Shown here: positions 8,497-13,951 of the stretch, piece after piece
Position numbering within the stretch: the first letter of the stretch is position 1
How the letters are laid out: each line of letters begins with the position of its first letter
Assembly (NCBI GenBank): GCA_024220525.1
Contig: JAMYWO010000102.1
Location: forward strand, 120,949 to 134,899
DNA: 13,951 nt
DNA from: Cochliopodium minus
Taxonomy: Eukaryota; Discosea; Himatismenida; Cochliopodiidae
Direction: 5' to 3'
Made by a program: the position numbers and the translations under genes
The notes under the pieces: model-generated
Told to the model about the DNA's origin: nothing
Seen by the model: the letters and a program-made list of their open reading frames with translations, nothing else
Databases searched by the model: none

Positions 8497-9383
8497 TTAA
8501 TTAATTTGACTCAATTCAAAGTCAGTATCTTTCCATCTTGTTTGTTGTTGAAAAGATTGGTTGTCAGAAAACTGGGTATCAACACTAATAACTGAATTGG
8601 GACTTATCATACTTGTTATTGTTGGTTTTCTCTTTCCATAGCTTTTCATTTGCCTCCTTGTACGAGCTTTCAACACCAAAATTATTAAGGTAATGAGAAA
8701 AAGTAAAAAGACAGGAATTCCAACACAAAGACCAATAATCAATCCAATATTTGTTTTACAATTCGATCCCAATGTTGATGAAAGTGAAACAGAAAGAGTG
8801 TTTTGTTGATTTGATAATGTTGATTTGATATTATCACATTTATTATTTTTATATTTTGGTGTTATCGAAAATTGAGATTGATTGAAAGTTAATTGTTGAG
8901 TACAATTGTATGTTACAAGTTGAATCGAAATATTTCCGTTTTGAGGTCTTTCATTCAAAATCAAACTTAAATTTCCATTCAATGAAACACATCCTGTAAC
9001 ATTCAGTCCTTCATGATTTTTAAAATAATTAATTATAAAATAATAAATTAAAATTTTGAAATAATAAGAATAGATTTGGAAAATTAAAATTTGAATTCAA
9101 GTTTTTAAAAAGGATATAATTTTTTTTACCATTTTTGTTTTCATTATTTATGACAATAACAATTGTTGAATTTGATGTTTGATTCAAATTTCCTTGAATG
9201 ATGATACTTGTTTGGTTTAAAGTTACTGTTTGTGAAATAGTGGTTGTATTTGAGTTTTTGTTCGAGAAAGAATAAACCCAATCATTTCCTGATTGAACAC
9301 AAGAAATATTGAATTGAGAAATATCAACAATAATTCCATTCATTCCACATTTTTCACAATTATCAACATCGTATAAACAGTTT
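8497..9383. repeat. Near-identical 887-bp block, copy B (partner 11696-12582)
   Basis: The block aligns with the C copy at a constant offset of 3199 bp without gaps. I found only two substitutions (8845 and 8908), both synonymous. It covers the tail, TM helix, an intron, the Cys module and the end of the stalk. The intron is as conserved as the exons, so identity is not due to protein constraint. Confidence 0.85.
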
Positions 9384-11334
9384 CGAGAAGGTACAATAGT
9401 TGATGGTATTGATGTGGAAGGATCAGTTCTAGTTGGTATTGGGGTGGAAGGATCAGTTGTTGATGGAAGAGAAGTTGATGGAATCAGAGTGAATGGAGTT
9501 AATGTAGATGGAGTAAAAGTGGACGGGGTAAGTGAGGTTGGTGAATTAGTTGATGCAAATAATGTTGATGGTGGAGTGGTTGATGGGAAGGATGTTGATG
9601 GAATTATTGTGGATGGAGTTAATGTAGAAGAAATTGAAGTAGAGGGACAGGTAGTAGAGGGAGTAAGAGTGTATGGTAACAAGGTAGATGGAGGTGATGT
9701 TGAAGGGCAAGAAGAAAAACCATAAGTATAATTATATTCTATTTTTCAAATAAGGATTGTTAAAAAAAATCTGAAAAAAGAAAGTATTTTAACACAACTA
9801 TTTGATTGAAAAAATAATAAATATTTCAGAAACAAAACATAAATTGTTTACCACTTATAAAGTTGTTTCCTCCCATATATCAGTTTGGTCAAAAATGCTG
9901 TTCATGGAATTATAGAGATCAATACAATTCTTTCCATTGGCAGTTCCATAAACTATCGTAGAAATTTGATTGTTAGCGAACTCATAATCAGGGTAAATGG
10001 GATAGTTATTATCATTATTGTAAAAAACATTTGAAAAAAACACGAAAGAACTTTTTAGATTTTCAGTTGTGTAAACCCTCCCCATAATATTTCCCACACT
10101 TCCATCAGTCCCATTTAGAGTGCTGTCAGAGTAACAATTAGAGATAGTCAAGTTAAATGGATTATTTTCTAGTAGTCCTATTAACCCTCCTACTACTAGA
10201 TTTCCGCTATTCCCTTCCGCAATCACAAAAGTTGCTCTTGAATAGCTGTTATTTAAAAAACTATTGTTGTTATAAACTACATCTATTTTTTTTGAAAATT
10301 TTTTTTTGTTAAGTAAAAAAATTGTGAAATAAAAATTTTACAGTATCCTTTTTTTTTTTTTTGAAAAAGTTTTAGTAAACAGGAATTATATTTAAAAAAA
10401 TATTTTGCCAAATAAGCCCCCAAAATATGCATCTCCAACACTGGGACCCATGTTGAATGTTACATTCTTGGCATAAACTTCGCTCACATGGGAATCTCCT
10501 ATTGCCGCACATATCGCTCCTGATTTTCCAAAGCTGTTTATTGTGGAAGAGATTACTCCACACTTTTTTATTATAATACGAGAAGAACAAAAACCAAACA
10601 AACCCCCTCATTTAAGTAAGTAAATTTGAACGAAATAAAATGTTTTTTTAATTAAAATGTTAATAAAACTTACCCACATCATTATTATAACTACTTGTTG
10701 AGACAGAAGATATTGCTGTAATATTGGTAGCATTTAACCCAACAATATAGCCTATTTAATTTTTTGGAATTAATCGATATACCAAATCTAAATTAATGGA
10801 AAAATTATACTTGTTAACCATGATACTCTCTCTCCTATTCCTTGAACAAAAACATTTTCCAAAATTATGTTGGATATCTCCACATTATTTCCATACGTAG
10901 ATAAAATTGCCAGATAATCCTTTCCTATGATGGTGATGTTTTTGAAATAGATGTTGGTGAAGGTTGCGCCCGATAAACCAGTGAATAAACCCAAATTTGA
11001 GATGCCAGTACGATTCATAAATAGATTTGATATCTTGAAATCATTCCCATCAAGAGTCCCTTTTGAATGTGATTGTAAAGATATAGAAAATTATTGATTT
11101 AAGATAAATAAATATATATTTTATATTGAATTCATGAAAGAATATTTTTTGAAAACCTTGGAATGTTCCGTTTATTGTGGTGAAATTAAAGTCTGAACAA
11201 TCTATATCCTTTGTCAAAGAATAATTAACAAAGGGAATATTGATTGTAATATTTTGTAAATCAGAACAATTAGTAATATTTAGTGATTTGACAGTTCCAA
11301 TGATCAAGAAAAAAAGAATGAAATAGGAATTCAT
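8497..11334 (-). CDS. Surface protein copy B: GLUG-like beta-helix, Thr/Pro stalk, one TM helix; carries a frameshift
   Basis: Exons: 11334-11157, 11059-10811, 10751-10674, 10606-10409, microexon 10347-10342, 10282-9852, 9738-9130 and 9008-8497. The ATG at 11334 aligns with copy A's signal peptide (MNSYFILFFLIIGTVKS); the frame upstream to 11421 lacks homology. Ectodomain motifs: GTFQG/TLDG, NLGLFTGLSGATFTNIYFKN, FGGLFG, NSYSRATF, VGGLIG and NCYSDSTLNGT. Next come a TPSTLxPST stalk, a Cys module (NCLYDVDNCEKCGMNG), a TM helix (GLIIGLCVGIPVFLLFLITL with following ILVL), basic KARTRRQ, and a tail of about 57 residues rich in Ser and Thr. In exon 6 a run of four G in A and C is three G here (9872-9874), shifting the frame to a TAA before the stalk. 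Exon 4 has a GC donor where A and C have GT. With the lost G the protein would be about 753 residues. It is a type I surface glycoprotein, perhaps an adhesin, or a recent pseudogene if the lesion is real. Confidence 0.7.
9390..9715 (-). repeat. 15-nt minisatellite encoding the Thr/Ser/Pro stalk, copy B
   Basis: Degenerate 15-nt units encode five-residue repeats of the xPSTx type (for example TPSTLTPSTIIPSTSFPST). The composition fits a mucin-like, O-glycosylated, extended stalk between the ectodomain and the Cys module. The + strand VDGxxVDG reading is an antisense shadow. This copy is shorter than the one in C and carries more changed units. Confidence 0.8.
10342..10347 (-). other. Candidate 6-nt microexon (GATACT), copy B
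   Basis: The element has the same position, length and flanks (AG before, GTAAAA after) as in A and C, differing by one base (T to C at a codon third position: TAT/TAC). A synonymous difference at conserved splice-like borders supports its use. Confidence 0.5.
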
Positions 11335-11695
11335 TTTTTTTAATAACTTCAATTGAATCAAAATTGAAAAAAAATAAAAATAAAAGATATTATAAGGTTT
11401 ATATCGAGATATTGAACTCAAAAATTCAAATGGAGGTTATCAGGATGTTTGGTACCCATGATATTTATTGAAATAAATTTAAAATAAAAAAATCAACGAA
11501 CAAACAAGATTTGATCAAAAATATTCTTGACAGATGAAGAAAAACAATTTAAAAAGAGAGATTAGAAAGATGATTACATATAAAAGGAAGCATGAGATAA
11601 AAAAAAAATATAAATATAAGATTTATTTGATAAAATATGATTGAAAAGTTTATAAAATTTTAATGTCACAAAGAGGCGTTTGAAAAAATCGAAAA
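11335..11695. other. Intergenic region between copies B and C
   Basis: This AT-rich spacer of about 360 bp holds the promoter side of B and the 3' flank of C. The segment from about 11635 matches B's 3' flank with small indels. No ORF or RNA gene is visible. An in-frame extension of B to 11421 is unlikely to be coding. Confidence 0.45.
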
Positions 11696-12582
11696 TTAAT
11701 TAATTTGACTCAATTCAAAGTCAGTATCTTTCCATCTTGTTTGTTGTTGAAAAGATTGGTTGTCAGAAAACTGGGTATCAACACTAATAACTGAATTGGG
11801 ACTTATCATACTTGTTATTGTTGGTTTTCTCTTTCCATAGCTTTTCATTTGCCTCCTTGTACGAGCTTTCAACACCAAAATTATTAAGGTAATGAGAAAA
11901 AGTAAAAAGACAGGAATTCCAACACAAAGACCAATAATCAATCCAATATTTGTTTTACAATTCGATCCCAATGTTGATGAAAGTGAAACAGAAAGAGTGT
12001 TTTGTTGATTTGATAATGTTGATTTGATATTATCACATTTATTGTTTTTATATTTTGGTGTTATCGAAAATTGAGATTGATTGAAAGTTAATTGTTGAGT
12101 ACAATTATATGTTACAAGTTGAATCGAAATATTTCCGTTTTGAGGTCTTTCATTCAAAATCAAACTTAAATTTCCATTCAATGAAACACATCCTGTAACA
12201 TTCAGTCCTTCATGATTTTTAAAATAATTAATTATAAAATAATAAATTAAAATTTTGAAATAATAAGAATAGATTTGGAAAATTAAAATTTGAATTCAAG
12301 TTTTTAAAAAGGATATAATTTTTTTTACCATTTTTGTTTTCATTATTTATGACAATAACAATTGTTGAATTTGATGTTTGATTCAAATTTCCTTGAATGA
12401 TGATACTTGTTTGGTTTAAAGTTACTGTTTGTGAAATAGTGGTTGTATTTGAGTTTTTGTTCGAGAAAGAATAAACCCAATCATTTCCTGATTGAACACA
12501 AGAAATATTGAATTGAGAAATATCAACAATAATTCCATTCATTCCACATTTTTCACAATTATCAACATCGTATAAACAGTTT
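11696..12582. repeat. Near-identical 887-bp block, copy C (partner 8497-9383)
   Basis: This is the second copy of the block described at 8497-9383. Identity falls off gradually into the stalk repeats above 12583 and is low in the ectodomain exons. Confidence 0.85.
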
Positions 12583-13898
12583 TGAGAAAGTACAATAGTT
12601 GATGGTATTGAAGTGGAAGGATCAGTTCTAGTTGGTATTGATGTGGAAGAATCAGTTGTTGATGGAAGAGAAGTTGATGGAATCAGAGTGGACGGAGTTA
12701 ATGTAGATGGAGTAAAAGTGGACGGGGTAAGTGAGGTTGGTGGAGTAGGTGATGCAAATAATGTTGATGGTGGAGTGGTTGATGGGAAGGATGTTGATGG
12801 AATGATTGTGGATGGAGTTAATGTAGAAGGAATTAAAGTAGAGGGAGGGGTAGTGGAGGGAGTAAAGGTGGATGGAATCAAGGTAGATGGAGTTGATGTA
12901 GATGGAATCAAAGTGGAAGGGGGAGACGTTGAATTACAACAAGTACACCCACCATACATATAATTATATTCTTTAGTAGAAAAAGTTAAATGGGAAGCAA
13001 ATATTTTTAAATGAATCAATGGAATAAATGTTGAAAAAATTTCAATAAAAAAAAAAAGAAAAAACAAATTATTTAAAAAATAAGAAAAATTTCAGACAAA
13101 ACATAAATTGTTGTAAAAAGAAAAAAAAGATGTTTACCACTTAATAAGTTGTTTCCTCCCCACGTACTATTTGAATAATTAGCTATGATGGAATTATAGA
13201 GATTCAAACAACTCAATCCATCGGCAGTTCCGTAAATGGTAGTATTGTTTGGGACAGTAGTATTGGGATAAGCAGGAAAATTGTTGTTATTTTTGTAATA
13301 CACATTGGAGAGAGATATAGAAGCATTATTTCCGTCAGACTGAATACCCCCAAAAACATTTCCCACACTTTCATCTGTCCCATTCAAATTACTGTCAGAG
13401 TAACAATTAGTGACTGTCAAGTTAAGTCCTCTCGTTTCCAGTTCTCCGATTAACCCTCCTACTAGTACTGTACCATTTGTTCCTTCTGCTACTAAAAATG
13501 TTGCTCTTGAATAGCTGTTATTTAAAAAACTGTTTCCATACCAAACAAGATCTATATTAATCACCGAAATATTAAAATAAAATGAAAAAAAGCAAAATTA
13601 ATTAATTAATTATTCAAAATTAAAAAAAAAACCTTACAATATCCTAGATTTAGTCATAAAAAAAAATTGTTATTATTTTAGTTGTTTTAAAAAAATAGTT
13701 TACCAAATAAACCACCAAACCATGGAGTAACACTTGTTCCCACTGTGAAAATTACATCCTTTGCATAAACTTCACTCACATTGGACTCTCCTAATGCTGC
13801 ACATATCGCTCCCGATTTCCCAAAACCATTTATTCTAGCCGAAATCACTCCACACTTGTTTATTGTGATGCCAGTTGCGCAAAACCCAAAAATACCTC
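11696..13898 (-). CDS. Surface protein copy C: GLUG-like beta-helix, long Thr/Pro stalk, one TM helix (5' part outside the window)
   Basis: Exons 13898-13704, microexon 13643-13638, 13551-13138, 12970-12329 and 12207-11696 correspond to exons 4-8 of B. Exons 1-3, with the signal peptide, lie beyond the right edge. All junctions are phase 1 and GT-AG. Ectodomain motifs: GGIFGFCA, FGGLFG, NSYSRATFLVAEGTNG, VGGLIGEL and NCYSDSNLNGT, then EYNYMYGG. The stalk is the longest in the window (TPSTLIPST units). The Cys module, TM helix and tail are the same as in B. Two extra Cys pairs sit just before the stalk (GCTCCNST). There is no lesion in the part seen, so this is the best candidate for a functional family member. 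The role as an adhesion or recognition surface glycoprotein is inferred from architecture. Confidence 0.75.
12590..12935 (-). repeat. 15-nt minisatellite encoding the Thr/Ser/Pro stalk, copy C
   Basis: It has the same five-residue xPSTx periodicity as in B but with more units, the extra ones at the ectodomain end (around 12860-12930). The repeats are more regular than in B. Unit-number difference between neighbours points to slippage or unequal exchange. Confidence 0.8.
13638..13643 (-). other. Candidate 6-nt microexon (GATATT), copy C
   Basis: Six bases lie between CTAG and GTAAGG, in the same relative place as in A and B. The donor here is the strongest of the three. Joined to its neighbours it gives GGLFG-Tyr-Tyr-Leu-Val, close to the G-Y that follows GGLIG in bacterial GLUG repeats. 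Confidence 0.55.
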
Positions 13899-13951
13899 CT
13901 AATTAAAAATAAATAATGAATTTTTTATATATTAATTGGATTCATTCTTTT
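13899..13951. other. Partial intron 3 of copy C
   Basis: This is the AT-rich sequence upstream of the acceptor at 13899-13900. By homology with A and B it is the short intron between exons 3 and 4, which runs off the window. Confidence 0.5.

Noticed and set aside
9414-9725. + strand ORF of VDGxxVDG repeats (also 12613-12963)
   Set aside because: It is an antisense reading of the Thr/Ser/Pro stalk minisatellite. The - strand reading is linked by splicing to the signal peptide and TM exons in all copies.
10372-10611. 79-aa Trp/Cys-rich ORF on the - strand
   Set aside because: It is an alternative frame of copy B exon 4. The frame at 10392-10601 matches A and C.
11335-11421. Longer start for copy B at 11421
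   Set aside because: The ATG at 11334 begins a clean signal peptide that aligns with the start of copy A. The 29 extra residues are AT-driven and would bury the signal peptide.
9390-12935. CRISPR-like or regulatory repeat array
   Set aside because: The repeats are 15-nt in-frame coding units without unique spacers, and the genome is eukaryotic.

Overview
This is eukaryotic nuclear DNA, very AT-rich, from an intron-rich protist. The evidence is the set of short GT-AG introns (47 to about 415 nt) with T-rich 3' ends and AG acceptors that repeatedly restore reading frame, polyasparagine tracts from AAT/AAC runs, standard stop codons, and no bacterial-type operons or ribosome binding sites. A gene with an RWP-RK domain and a CudA/p53-like domain suggests an amoeboid protist (Amoebozoa-like or similar). 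The species cannot be named from the sequence. No tRNA, rRNA, CRISPR or transposase was seen.

Layout, left to right. (1) 2-652, + strand: 3' end of an unrecognised protein. (2) 765-3269, - strand: what first looks like three or four ORFs resolves into one five-exon gene of about 648 aa. It has an N-terminal helical region, a CudA/p53-like immunoglobulin-fold DNA-binding domain (inferred), a polyN linker and an RWP-RK domain. All four splice junctions agree in phase. (3) 3690-5031, - strand: a leucine-rich-repeat protein broken by one +1 frameshift near 3971-3981. (4) 5393-6591, - strand: four exons encoding the C-terminal ~150 aa of a glutamine synthetase whose 5' part is missing. (5) 6665-13898, - strand: a head-to-tail array of three paralogous surface proteins, called A, B and C here. 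Each has or is expected to have a signal peptide, a GLUG-like beta-helix ectodomain spread over small exons, a Thr/Ser/Pro-rich stalk made of a 15-nt minisatellite, a Cys-containing module, one transmembrane helix and a short tail.

The array is the most structured part. All native introns in it are phase 1, so every internal exon is symmetric. This includes a candidate 6-nt microexon found at the same place in all three copies. B and C share 887 bp (stalk end, Cys module, an intron, TM and tail) with two substitutions and no indel, at a constant offset of 3199 bp, while their ectodomain exons are strongly diverged. This points to gene conversion or recent recombination that homogenises the anchor and leaves the ectodomain variable. 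A has lost its stalk and anchor: its last recognisable exon runs straight into the truncated glutamine synthetase, with the window's only ambiguous base (6686) beside the join. That is either a real deletion/fusion or an assembly chimera. B carries a single-base deletion (9872-9874) that truncates it before the stalk unless it is a sequencing error.

No functional pathway links the neighbouring genes. The transcription factor, LRR protein and glutamine synthetase are independent loci, and the surface genes form their own cluster.
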